A DNA stretch of 64,000 nucleotides from Talinum fruticosum. Taxonomy: Eukaryota; Streptophyta; Magnoliopsida; Caryophyllales; Talinaceae. Location: assembly GCA_021018815.1 (NCBI GenBank), contig JAITYX010000045.1, positions 1,922,001 to 1,986,000 on the forward strand. Reading direction: 5' to 3'. Positions 45,054 to 56,802 of this stretch are shown here, one piece after another. Below the pieces are notes generated by a model that saw nothing but the letters and a program-made list of their open reading frames with translations, had not been told where the DNA came from and made no database searches. Every line of letters begins with the position of its first letter. Within the stretch, counting starts at the first letter, position 1. The position numbers and the translations under genes are program-made.

Positions 45054-47089
45054 TATATGAACCATGGCGGGCGGAACCAAACCTAGCTTCCCACGTTACC
45101 TTGGAATAAGGGGTTGTTTTGAAAACGTGTTTGAAAATGAGTTAGGATTTTGAAAGATGAATTTTAGAATGTTGGGATGAACCTTTTACTAAGATTTTTG
45201 AATTTTATTATGTTGACTTAAAGATAAATCAAGTTGAATTGATTGGCATTTTATTAATTATTTTATTTTGGCAATTATTTTCGAATTCCTGGGATGTCAT
45301 TTCTTAACCGAACAAGATAACAAAAGATCAAAGATTCACATCTGTCGTGAGGCTTTAGGGCCAGATTGGAGTAAAAACCAACATGGACTAAAGGCACGAC
45401 CACTAACCACCCGATGCTTGACCGAAGCCAGCACCTAGTAGTCATGGGCGCCGACCACAAGTCACAACTAAAGGAATCAGCTGTGGCCTTTGGCTTGGCA
45501 AGCAGATTTCGAAACTCTAATTCTTGTACATGCAGATCAAAAAGTCGAAATGCAATTTTTGAGTAAAAATAAAGAAAAAGAAGGAGTCACTAGTCAATTT
45601 TTAAAAGAGAAAAACTAACAAAAAAAAAGAAAAAAATTGCCCTTCCGACCTTAGTATTGAAAAACTAAGACTGAAAAAGGCTAAAAATTAACGTTATCTC
45701 GTCTTTGAGCCGAGAATCGGATTCGGGGCAACCGTAACAAACGCAGGGATAAACCCTTTCATTCCGCCCATCCGGAGACAGCCATTACTAGTTTGAGTAG
45801 TGAATTAAAATAATGTGAAAAACACAAGCATACAACAACATGCTAAGCGAAATTAAAGCAACCAAAGATAGTAGAAACAATAAAGGCGTAAATAAAGAAA
45901 GCGGTAAAGAAAGTAAAAAGCGTAAATGAAAGAAAAGTGGAAATTAAGGAGATTACATCGGCCGAGGAGGAATTAAAATGCGATACAACTTTGATCCACA
46001 ATACGGAAAACGATAAATAAAACATAAAATAAAAAAATAAACCGTTTGAAGGCCGAATCCTTGCCCTTAGGTTGTCTAACCTTTTGATCCGGATCTTCAC
46101 ACTCGAATCTCTTGATGCGATGGCAGTGAATCAAAGAAAAGAGGGCTCTTTTATGAGTTTTAGAAAGGTGAATTTGTAAGGAATAGGAAAGATCAGCTGA
46201 ATGAATGCCCAAAGATCGGAATAATTGAATATTCTTTTGCTTTTTGAAAGGATTTAGCGGCGATATGTAAAAAGAGGAGTATTTGAGGATACTTTTCAGC
46301 AGAGTAACATTAAGGTATGAATGCTCTAGTTAGCTTTCAGCGAAGATTACGCATAGGAGAAAGCCTTATGGAAATAAAGAGTTAAGGTCTGTCTATTTGT
46401 AGGGAGAGATCTAGGTCACCAATGACCTAGGATTGCTCTCGACTCGTCGTCCAAAACAAGTAGAAAAATAGGGCCGGAAAATCTTGAGATTGAACCGGAT
46501 AAAGGAGGGATAAAATCGGATAGAATCCGATTGGAGGCGCCGGCCACTCGGATATGCCTAAGGTTTCGTGCCCTAGCGTGCTGAGGAGGGAGTCGGGAAG
46601 CCAAAAGGTTGCGTTCCACTTAAAATATCCGGGTCGGGTGCGCCGGCCACGATGTTGTTTTAAGGGGAAAAGCTCCTAGTCTTGAGTGTACTTGTCTTAG
46701 AGCTTAAATGCAACACTTATGCTCATGATCATGAAATGCAACGTTTTAACACCGTCTTTAGGTTGTTAGCTCCTTGACTGGTTATACAAAATTAAAATGC
46801 GGTATTCGAACTTGCAATTTTTCGATACAAAGCACTCGGACTCTGTTCTCTCCGAAGGCTTGGCCAAGTCTTGGATCGTCCGAAAGAAAATGGGATTTTC
46901 GGATCGAGACAAGGCGAAAGGGTATTTTTGTGCTTGTTGGGGGTTCTTTGTGGTTCACTGGTTCTTTCGCACCAATCGAACTCGATCCGAGATTAAAATC
47001 CTTAAACAGAGTCAAGATTTCATCATCGGGTCAACGAGAATAAAATCGGAATTAAATGATACAAGGGACGATATTTTTAGGTGTCTACA
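45054..47089 (-). repeat. T1 5' LTR
   Basis: On the minus strand it starts TGTAGACACCTAAAAATATC at 47089 and ends ...GGTTCATATA. It aligns with T1's other LTR (7672-8629) and with T2's (39699-41663). Length is 2036 bp. Short frames inside are not genes. Confidence 0.8.
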
Positions 47090-47365
47090 CATACCCATAG
47101 GACAAAATAAAGTCTCTTGCTCATAAGAACTACATAAAGCACATGGAACTGGAGGGGTAACATTAACATTCAAAAGGTCCATTTTTTTTTAGTAATAGCA
47201 TCAATTTTAGCAGAAAGGACAAGAACCGCATCAACATCAAGCTTACCTCTTATTCTTTTGGAATGGTGCTTGGACCATTGAAAACTATTTGCTCGATCAA
47301 GGTGAGGACCTCGCCAACCGACTTGCTCATAATGTTCCCTTCGCCCGCCGCAAGAATGTTTGCTC

Positions 47366-47905
47366 TCAATTGATCATGAACCCCATTATAGAAAGCTTGA
47401 ATAGGAACCCATGGCTCAAATCCTTGTTGGAGGCATTGGCGAAAGAGATCCTTAAACCTTTTCCATGCATCATATAATGTCTCATTCGACTCTTGAGCAA
47501 AGTAGAGATTTGGTTTGTCAAACTTGTCAACTTGCTTAGTGGGAAGTATTTCGCCAAGAATGCACGTGCAAGTTGATCAAAAGTGCTTGTTGAATTCGTC
47601 GAAAGGGAGTCTAGCCATTCACATACCTTCCCTTCAACGCGAATGGAAACAATCACAGCTTGTTTGCATCCGATGAAGCCCTATTCGCCTTAAAGGTATC
47701 ACAAGCTTGGCGACAAATGCGCGAGATGTTGGTTGGTATCTTCATTGGGGAGGACATGGAAAGGAGCGACTCTCACCAAGTTGATGAGGAAATTCTTCAG
47801 CTCAAAACCATTTGTGGCCACATTTAGAACATTAATGGCCATTGGTGGATTAGTGACATTGGGTGTCACACATTGTCCAAAAGTTCTTCTTTCTTCATCG
47901 GCCAT
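47366..47905 (-). pseudogene. A3 gag
   Basis: The start at 47905 (MADEERRTFGQCVTPNVTNP) is followed by GFELKNFLINLV and VLPNEDTNQHLAHL, the typical Athila gag opening (...FELKPxLIxMVQ...GLPxEDPNxHLxxFL). A frameshift then leads to EGKVCEWLDSLSTNSTSTFD and QLARAFLAKYFPLSKLTSL, the capsid core. One or two frame breaks separate the halves. The C-terminal part decays towards 47090, where T1 inserted. Confidence 0.82.
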
Positions 47906-48150
47906 CTTGGGATTTTGCTTGGATTTTTATTCTTGCTTCTTCCTAACATTCTCTAGCCTTTGCTTCTTCCGTCTAGAGCGGAAGGTTAGCTTGATTTTAT
48001 GAACAAACTCGAACAATTCAACTTTTTGCATTCAAGGAGAGAAAACCTAACAAGAATAAAAACAAAACTACCAACGCAATCAAAATGGAAAAGGAAAATA
48101 AAACATTTAGTCAATTTGAGAGTTACCATCTAATGGTCGCTAGGGATATA

Positions 48151-48169
48151 GTCCCCGTCAACGGCGCCA
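48151..48169 (-). other. A3 primer-binding site (tRNA-Asp type)
   Basis: The minus strand reads TGGCGCCGTTGACGGGGAC, matching the tRNA-Asp 3' end with one mismatch. It lies five bases from the LTR. Confidence 0.85.
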
Positions 48170-48174
48170 AAACT

Positions 48175-51100
48175 TGACGAGCCGCAAGCACACGGTGCAT
48201 GGTTGTAGTAAGTTAAGGTCGATACCACAAGGACTCAATAGTAAACTAGCCCTCTACTTAATTGCTAAGTAAATCAGATTTTTGATTTGGTTGCTTCCCT
48301 AAACTAATCTAAAATTAAAATCAAGAAAGCTTATCTAAGATCCCACAAGGACTCAATAGAGACTCGATTTCATAACAATGAGTTTGATTATTAAAACCTA
48401 ATTTGTCCAATCATTCTTTCAATTGAATCAAGGATCCATAATCAAATAATTCTACCACTCTTTCGATACTTAATAAAATTGCTCTAATTAACCGAACAAA
48501 TAACTTTTGTATGCCTTTCAAGTTAATCAAAGTTAAATATTTAAAATTATCAAATTGATCCCCTAATTTACTAGTCTTTTCTTAAATTTCGTAAACTAGG
48601 TACAATAGTTGGTTGCCAGATTATTCCATTTCACTTTTCAATACTTCACAAACTAATCTCAAATCACAAGTATTCTAGGCCTTAAAAATACTCATAAACA
48701 TGAAAAAGCACAACCTTCTATTGATTCAACATTAGAATTCACATACAAATCATGAAAGCATAATCAAACATCATTATTTTGGATTACAAATCCCGAGATA
48801 AACTAAATCTACTTACACATAATTATTCAAAGCTTAACAAAAATCCTAAACATGACAATCAAACCTGAAACAAGCAAGAACAAAGAATTACGTTGATAGT
48901 CTTAAAGAACTCCACTTAAATCTCTCGACTTCGTTAGCTTGTTGTGCAGGTACAAATTAAACCACTACTTAGGATTATAATAAATAATATAACATAGGGA
49001 AGTAGGGATCGAATCCACGAGGAAAGATATAATAACATGCAAGCTTTAATCTAATTAAATTTACTACTCTTAAAATCAAAATAGAAAATATAAATTAAAA
49101 AAAATCAATAACTAAAAATCATAGAAAATTATCTAACAACTAAATAAATAATTTATACATAATAACAAAACTATAATAACCCAGAAATAGTTTTATGTAT
49201 TTTTTAGAATAATTAAAACAGAAAACTAAAGCAGAAAATAAACAAATTCTAAAACAGAAAATTAAATAAGTAAAATTCTACACTAAATTAATTACGAAAA
49301 TAAATACTAAATTATACAGAATATTAAAACTAATTTTCTATACCTAACCAAAGCCTAAAAATATAAAAAACAAAATTTAAAATCGAAATTACGAAATTAT
49401 TTAACTAAAAACCTGCAGTAATTAAATTCAAGAATTAAATCTGAAAAATTATCAAATTAATTCCAAAAATTCTAAAATTTAATCACATTAAACTAGGACT
49501 TTATTTAAACCCTAAAAGAAGATTTTACAAAAAATAATAAAATAAATTATTTTAAAACTAATTTCTAAAAAATTGACTCAAAAATAATAAAAATTGACAG
49601 AAAAATAATCTAAAAATTAAAATATCTCAAGACTCAAAATTAAATTAAAATAAAATTCCTAAAACTAAATTAAAAGACTGTTATTTAAGGGGGTAATAAT
49701 GAAATTAATAATAAAAGATTGTAACTTTGTAAATAAAAATTGACAAACTAAAGAAAATAACTAAAAAGCAAATAAATAATATCAAAGATATCAAATTTAT
49801 AAAAAGCACTTAGTATAGTCTATATCCACCGTGAAAATTATTATTTATCATTAACACACAAATGTACCCATGAGCTAAACTGTAGAAGACAACCACTAGC
49901 GGATCTTCCCCATTTTTCCTTAGTTATTAGTTTAATTAGACCTAGCCCTAATATAAACCCTACTAATATTGATACCCTAGCACTAACACTAGAATTTAAT
50001 CAAATTAGAGCATTAAGTATTAGAAAAACATCATCTAACACCTAATAACCAATCTACTAGCAAATTGATTTAAAAAGGATCTATGATAATTTCCTAATTA
50101 AAACAGATGGGTATGAGTCATCCATGATTAATTAGGGTGATACTTATGTCTAAAAGATCAAGCGATTACGCACTTAAACCCTATAAACTATCATATGAAT
50201 TTATATAAAACTAATTAGTGTCCACTCTAACTTATTAGACATAAAATCATAAACATTAAAATCAAATTATTATAGAATTATGGATCTAATCAATAAGACA
50301 ACAAAGATCAAAACTTTGTTTCAAAATAATTAATTTAACATGGTTTCATGTAGATTATACTAAGTATAAAAACTACTCAAACATAATGTAATTTAAAACA
50401 CGTAAACTAAATAAAAATAGCATCTTTAATATTAATCTAACAATAAAAATTTAATCTTTATTAGTAAAAATTACAATACTAAATAATACTATCGATATAA
50501 ATTTCTTCGGCCACGGAACAATGATTGCGATGATGGTTAGCGATGATTAGGGCGGCTGGCGTTAGGCATTTGATGATGATGAAGATGATAAGGAGATGGG
50601 TGATGAGGTTTACGTGAGGTGATTATAAAGAATATGATGATGGTGGAGTAGAGATGTAAGCAGGAGGTAGCAAAGGGGAAAAAAGTGGGAGGTGATTGAT
50701 GATTAGCGTGAGGTGCTGTGGCCAGCGAGATATGGTGCTAGCATGAGACGTGATGGCCAGCGAGATATTGTCACCCTAGAGCGAGAGCTGCGTGGGGATT
50801 AAATATCTAGTGAGGTTCTTGGTTTGGTTCCTCTTTCTTCTCATGCAACTCTAAGGAGGAGTCCTATTAGGTTTAGAAGTATGATTATCTTCACTCTCCT
50901 CTTCAAATTAAGACTTCAAAAAAATATAATATCATAAAATAAATATTTTATGACACATTATTTTTATGGACCGACTTTATGTCTTTTTTGAACGCTTGTC
51001 GGAAGCTAAAAATCTGCTTTTAACATCTTTTCTTTTCTTCCCGCTTTATTTGATAATTACCTATAAATAGACAAAATAGGATAAATTAGATAAAATAAAA

Positions 51101-51829
51101 TATATAATATAAACCAAATAACTACTAAAGTTACGTATAAAATACAACTTAACAACTTCGAATGGAAATTCGCTCAACTGCTTCAATCTTCTTCTTCAAT
51201 CTTCAAATGTGTTTTGGTTTGATATGGATGATGACAGTATGGATAATGGAATAGATGAATGATGGATGAGTACTCGGGATGGCTTGCCTCAAAACAATCA
51301 GGAATCAAGCTTAAATAACAATGTCGAGGTAATCAAAGGATGAAACCACTAATACCAAAATGTCGCGTTAGAAATTACAGCCAACACGGACCGTATCGGT
51401 CGACATGGGCTACCCGTATTGGTTGCTTGGAATGCCGGATCTTGACGAAAACGAGGAAAATGGGTCGTGTCAATAAACATGGCCCACCCATGCTGGATGC
51501 ATGAAAACCATGGCAAGCTAACCTCCAACACGGGCTATGTCGGTGGACACGGACTGCCCTCGTTGGTTATTGGAAGTGGAATATTTGGGGAAACAAGGGA
51601 AACGGTCGTTCGACAAGCAAACCAGGACCATGTTGGCCTTCTCAACCTTGAAAACACAAACTAATATTGGGAATACTTGGTATTGGTGATCAAATCTACA
51701 CAATCTTCTCAAAACACCAAAACATAAGCGTAAAACCGAAAACGGTGTATAAACACACTCCATTTAACCGAATTTCCCAAAGAAAAGTATCAAAACGCCT
51801 AAGAACTAATGCATTTCATGCACTTATCA
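48175..51829 (-). repeat. A3 5' LTR, interrupted by a solo LTR of R
   Basis: It starts (plus strand) TGACGAGCCGC at 48175 and ends GCACTTATCA at 51829. Without the insertion it is about 1.43 kb. Both parts lack genes. Only one LTR is in the window, so the end at 51829 is inferred from the TG...CA rule. Confidence 0.6.
48933..51154 (-). mobile_element. Solo LTR of element R
   Basis: This is homologous to 10385-12632 along its whole 2222 bp, from GTTAGCTTGTTGTGC (first T missing) to ACAACTTAACA. The TSD ACTTC is at 48928-48932 and 51155-51159. No internal region, so it arose by LTR-LTR recombination. Confidence 0.9.
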
Positions 51830-51890
51830 CACACACACACACACACAGATATATATATATATATCGTGTGTGTGTGTGTGTGTGTGTGTA
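51828..51890. repeat. Palindromic CA-TA-TG microsatellite
   Basis: About ten CA units, a TA run, and about a dozen TG units form a near-perfect inverted repeat of some 60 bp. The A3 LTR ends at its left edge. Confidence 0.9.
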
Positions 51891-51945
51891 ATATCTCGAG
51901 CTTTGGGGAATGTTGCTCATAATATCCGTAATATCGATTGGCTTT

Positions 51946-52152
51946 GTAGCATCCCCATTTTAACACTAATATTTTTAATATCCAATATTATGAAAAAGAA
52001 GTGATTAGTTTCCGAAATTGGGACAATTAAGGTTAGTTTTTCAAAGTATGAGATATTATAAAAAATATCATTGTTAAAGATAGAGATGATATAGGGTCAA
52101 TCAATAGTTTAGAATATTATGACTAACATGGCCTAAAGTTTGGGATGTTAAA
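51946..52152. other. Possible short LTR-like fragment
   Basis: TGTAGCATCCCCATTTTAAC near 51946 and TTTGGGATGTTA near 52140 look like inverted LTR ends (the TGTAACATCCC...GGGATGTTACA type). No target duplication found. Weak. Confidence 0.25.
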
Positions 52153-52162
52153 ACCCAATAAC

Positions 52163-52299
<137 letters not shown>

Positions 52300-52424
52300 C
52301 TTGTGTATGTTTCCTCATTTGATTGATAATTTTGTAATTGTGAATAACTTTATATTTGTTGAAATGAATGATATTGGATGGTACTTTGAGTAGTGTTAAA
52401 AGAGCTCTATTTATTGTTATTTGA

Positions 52425-52870
52425 AAGGCCTGATTTTCTAGGCCTATTACTACAATTCTCATGAAGAACCATAGTGAAAGGACTGGTTTGCGAAGCCTAT
52501 TGCTCGTAGGGAACGGTAGTCAAAGTTTTTCAGGCCAATTACGACAGTTCTCATGGAAAACCGTAGTGAAAGACCTAGTTTGCTATGCCTATTACTAGTA
52601 CCACGTTTTCTTTGACCAGTTTTGTTATGGTTCATAGGGAGGAACGTAGTAATAGCCTTGGAAAACCAGACCTTTAACTACAGTTTTTAGGAAACCGTAA
52701 TAATAATAGGCCTAGTCAATTACTATGATTCTCCTAAATAATCATAGTAAAATGTCGTCTTTATTATGATTTACAACCGTAGTCAAAGATACATACGTAC
52801 TACTATACTCACATAGACGACGCCTTACATCCATAATAGGTAATTTTGAACTCTAGTAAAAGATTGTCCT
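52425..52870. repeat. Degenerate repeat field like a CACTA subterminal region
   Basis: Several copies, in both orientations, of units such as GGCCTATTACTACAATTCTC, TCATGAAGAACC and GAACCGTAGTGAAAG, spaced about 60-75 bp. This pattern resembles CACTA subterminal regions and the left arm of CACTA-4 (56880-57040, CGGTTCTTTCAAAGAACCG). No CACTA terminus found next to it. Confidence 0.5.
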
Positions 52871-54110
52871 TGTAGTATTGTTTATTTGATTGTGGACATA
52901 TTCCTTTTTAAAAGAACTGTAGAAAGGCATGGCCTCAAACATCCGAGATTGTTTGCTATTTTATTTAAAACTAGCCTTTCCTAAGAAAAGAAACTATTTC
53001 TCTCATTCTCTATTTGCATGCAAATAAAATAATACAACTTTTTAATTACAAAAAGGTCTTTATTTAAAAATTTAAACCTAAATACCAACACAATACAACA
53101 ATAGAAAAACAAAATCAACTTGAGACCTAATTTATTTCTTCATTATATCACCTACTTATCTATTTATTCATAATATTACTAAAATTCCTTTTCAATGTAC
53201 AATAATTTGAAGAAACAATAACGAACAAAAACATATAAAATCATGTTTGATAAATATATGTCCAATACATATAGCACGTGATCTAACCATAAATCATGCA
53301 ATGCATGGGTCTTAAAACTACTTTTTTAATAATTATGATTAATTAAGAATGTAAAGCTTTGTAATATTCATAGGTGTAACCGACAAATATTAAATGACAC
53401 TTTAATTAAATCAACCATATTTAGAAGGTATGTTGTAAGCATAATTTTCAAATTTATTAAATTTCATGCATGATTATATAATTTTCAAGTTAAAATAAGT
53501 TACTCTAATATTTTGATGTAAGACATCTTTCCATTTTACATATCTACGATATCTTCTTAACATAGTAAATTATTTAAAAGATAAACCTTTGTTAAAGAAA
53601 ATCATGTTAAAATATTAATTATACTTTAAATTTTTTTCCCGTTAAGTAGAATAGGAGATCACATGAGCCTTTGCTGTGGTAAGTTATCTTGTCAGACATC
53701 TCAGAGTTGTGGCACTTCGATCAGCACGTAAGTAATCATCCAAAGCAAAAATTTATTTCCCGCTCTTTGCAAGTGGAGGTTCCAGGGTTCCCCCTTCTTC
53801 ATTATTGTCCTCTCCATCCATCCCCACGGCCAAAACCATGATTGCTTGTGCCTTTTTGTGAATGTGATAGGAAGGCATGATTTCATTATTGATGCGGAAT
53901 GAAACTGTTTTATAGTAAAAGAATAACATAATAAGAATTGTGATTGTGGGACGAGAGATTCCAAAGAATGACGAGTTAGAACGTGAAGTTAACAAATAAA
54001 ACAAAATTAGAAAAGCTTGGAATTTTTTAAGAAAAATTTATACATTAAAACTCCAAATATTATAGAGTAGTATTATTTTAATTATTAATTCATTTTAAAA
54101 TAATAATGTT
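52871..54110. other. AT-rich region without recognised genes
   Basis: Two overlapping minus-strand frames (53701-54004, up to 87 codons) have no recognisable motif. Nothing else seen. Confidence 0.4.
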
Positions 54111-54129
54111 ATTAGGGTTTGTTCGTTTC

Positions 54130-54330
54130 ACTTGTTAACTCTAACTATTATGAGCAATTATGAGATGTTATGAGCTGTTATAATTTGTTATGATCTGTTA
54201 TGAGTTGTTAAGAGTTGTTATGGGCTATTATGAGATGTTATAGTTAGCTGTTATAACTCTTATAAGTTGGTATAGTCTGTTATAAGATGTTATAATGGTA
54301 ATAAAGTTTTTAAATATAATAATGTTTTAC

Positions 54331-54392
<62 letters not shown>

Positions 54393-54402
54393 CAACAACA
54401 AC

Positions 54403-54448
<46 letters not shown>

Positions 54449-54600
54449 TGAGGTTATAAGTAGTGATTATAGTGGGTAACTATTATAGCGGTTACAATCT
54501 GTTAAGAGCTGTTATGGGTTGTTAATTAGAAGTCTGTTAGAAGGTGTTATGAGTTATTAAGAGCTCTTATGAGTTACTATGAGTTGTTAGCGGTTACAAA
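54130..54600. repeat. GTTATGAG decamer array around an AAT core
   Basis: Dozens of variants of TGTTATGAGC/T (also GTTATAAG, GTTAAGAG) lie at 54140-54300 and again at 54450-54600, on both sides of the AAT microsatellite. Confidence 0.75.
54330..54448. repeat. AAT trinucleotide microsatellite
   Basis: About 38 AAT units with an inner run of AAC units at about 54387-54402. Confidence 0.95.
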
Positions 54601-54695
54601 CACTTTTATAAACTCTAATTCGAATAGACTTTAAAAATAAGAATTTTATTTATGTCTCTTAACTCTTCATTCTCAAAGAAATTGATGGTTGGAGG

Positions 54696-56187
54696 CACTA
54701 CTACAAAAACGATATATAGCGACGGAAACTAGCGACGGAAACAACGACGGAATCGACATGTGTTAGATAAAACTTAATTAGCGACGGAATTTAACGACGG
54801 ATATGGAAAAATTAGCGACGGATTTATGAAAAAAAAATTTTAATTAATTTTTTTATAATTAGCGATGGAATCGATCTGTCGCCGATTCCGTAGCTATATC
54901 TAATTTTTAAAAATTTTTTAACTTAGCGACGAAATCAGTCCGTCGCTAAATGTAATTTTTAATTTTTTTGTTAGCTACGGAATTAGTCCGTCGCTAATTC
55001 CGTCGCTAATTCAAAATTTTTAAAATCTTAAATTTGCCGCCTACTTTAATTTGAAAAATATAAAAATTTTTAAATTTGAATTAGCAACGGAAAATTTTGT
55101 CGCTAATCCAAAATTTTCAAATTTAAATTTGCCGCCTATTTCATTTATGAAATATATAAAATTTTCAAATTTATAGTTGGTCCGTCGCTGATTCCGTCGC
55201 TAAATCAAAATTTGAAAAATTTTACGTTGGCCGGCTATTAAATTTTCTTCGATTTTGAAAATTTAAAATTTTTAATTAGCGAAGGACCGATTCCGTCGCT
55301 AATTAAATTTTTGAAGTCGCGACGGATGAAATCCGTCGCTATTTTTGATATAAAATCCGAACTTCAACGAGACTCGGCAAACATAAGGGGAGATAGAAGT
55401 GAGAGTGTGAGAGAGCGAGAGGCTAATCGATCGTTCGCCGCCTCCGCCATCGCCGTTCGCTGCCGCCACCGCCACCGCCGTACACGTCACCAACTAACCA
55501 CCTTTAACCTTTTGTAGGTATGCTTTCTCCATCCTCCCTCATTGTTGGTTGTATTTATAATTTACTTTGTTTACTATAAAATTTTAGATTTTAGAGGATT
55601 TAATATAACTTATTTTGATAGGCATGGTTGGAATGAGGTAGAAGATGAAGATAATGAGAAAGAGGAAGAAGAAGAGGAAAAGGAAGATGAAGAACATAAC
55701 TTGTGTTTGTATAATTTACTTTGTTTACTCTTGTTTTTATTTTCAATTAGTTTTTATGGATGTTTGAAATTGAATTATTTGTGACTTTTGTGTTTGTATA
55801 TGATTTTTGTATTTGAATTAAAGTTGAATTTGATTTTGTTATGCTACCGGATTATTTGGATTTGTATTTCATTGTAGATTTTTGTATTAAGCACTCAAAA
55901 CTATACAAAATTGTAAATTTTTTCAAAAAATTCGCTAAAAATCAACGACGGAATTTGATTCCATTGCTACTCCACTCAGCGATGGAACAAGAAAATCCGC
56001 GACCGATTGGATTAGCGATGGAATCAAATTCCGTCTCTAATCCGTCACTAATCAGCGACGGAATCGTAAAATTCCATCGCTGATTTTTAGTGACGCTGAA
56101 AATTAGCGACGGAAATTGTGAAATTCCGTCGCTGAATAACGTTTTCCGTTGCTATTTCCGTCGCTATATGACGATTTTCTAGTAGTG
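54696..56187. mobile_element. CACTA-3, non-autonomous CACTA transposon
   Basis: The left end is CACTACTACAAAAACGATAT; the right end complemented is CACTACTAGAAAATCGTCAT. The inverted repeats continue through ATAGCGACGGAAA. Flanking triplets are AGG and AGA (imperfect TSD). More than twenty AGCGACGGAA or TTCCGTCGCT copies fill both arms. A GC-rich island at 55430-55490 (CGCCGCCACCGCC) lies in two short opposing frames of no known family. No transposase. Confidence 0.88.
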
Positions 56188-56802
56188 AGAGAGTACTGCT
56201 TCATGTTATTTCTATCATATATGGAGTAGTTTTTTTTTGTTTGATCAAGAGTTTAATCTTTTTGGATCGCAAGCGTTCTAAGGTAAAAACCATTTCAACC
56301 AAGTGCGGTTCTAGAAAATTTAACCGTATGTCTGTCTTCCTAATTGGGGTGATATTGCTACTACCTCAATTAACACTTTATTGATACCATATATGGAGTA
56401 ACAAACACGCTTAAAAATATTATTCCAACCACACACAATCTTTTTGCACATGAAATGTTCCATATGTATAGGATTGATGGAAGCAAATTAAAGGGATGCT
56501 TCACACATTCGTCAGGTTAACTCAAGTATAATTAATCTGCAATTTACCCGACCATCTAAATTGATAGATAAGTTTAACCGAGATTTCTCTCTAACCAAAT
56601 TATTTACTTACAATAAGCTGCAACCAGATGTTATAAATTGGTCAAATTTTTGTATAAAAATCATTACAAATTTTAATACGGACATTCATAAAAATAAATT
56701 GGTCTTATGAGATTTTTCAAACTTAAAAGTGAATAACATTTCATAAAATTTTTAGATCCTCATTATAATAATTATATAGTAGCTTATGTCCACTATCTTG
56801 TT
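56188..56802. other. Spacer between CACTA-3 and CACTA-4
   Basis: Anonymous AT-rich DNA. No gene or repeat seen. Confidence 0.4.

Larger units (their letters stand above)
7672..47089 (-). mobile_element. Tat-like Ty3/gypsy element T1, split by nested insertions
   Basis: The pieces, read right to left, are: 5' LTR 45054-47089, primer-binding site, leader with a minisatellite, gag 43040-43800, a reverse transcriptase fragment, an integrase fragment, a DUF7745-like gene on the opposite strand (26640-27118), a PMD gene on the opposite strand (9388-26190), polypurine tract 8628-8645 and 3' LTR 7672-8629. The homologous LTR at 39699-41663 (T2) confirms the boundaries. The interruptions R, CACTA-2 and D plus T2 account for most of the 39 kb. 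The right edge ends ...GTGTCTACA inside the gag of element A3. The left LTR end is truncated, so the TSD (possibly CATAC) cannot be checked. The two LTRs differ at many positions, so the insertion is old. Confidence 0.75.
47090..51829 (-). mobile_element. Athila-like retrotransposon A3, partial
   Basis: The gag region (47090-48150), tRNA-Asp type primer-binding site and long 5' LTR (48175-51829) read on the minus strand. The rest of the element would lie beyond T1's insertion and is not found in the window. The LTR end at 51829 abuts a CA microsatellite. The LTR itself carries a solo LTR of R. Confidence 0.75.

Noticed and set aside
53701..54004. Two overlapping minus-strand frames as a small host gene
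   Set aside because: No motif, no codon bias, and overlapping frames are equally open.
54113..54625. hAT- or Tourist-type MITE around the decamer array
   Set aside because: Ends ATTAGGGTTT/AAACTCTAAT are short, and no 8-bp or TTA direct duplication flanks them.
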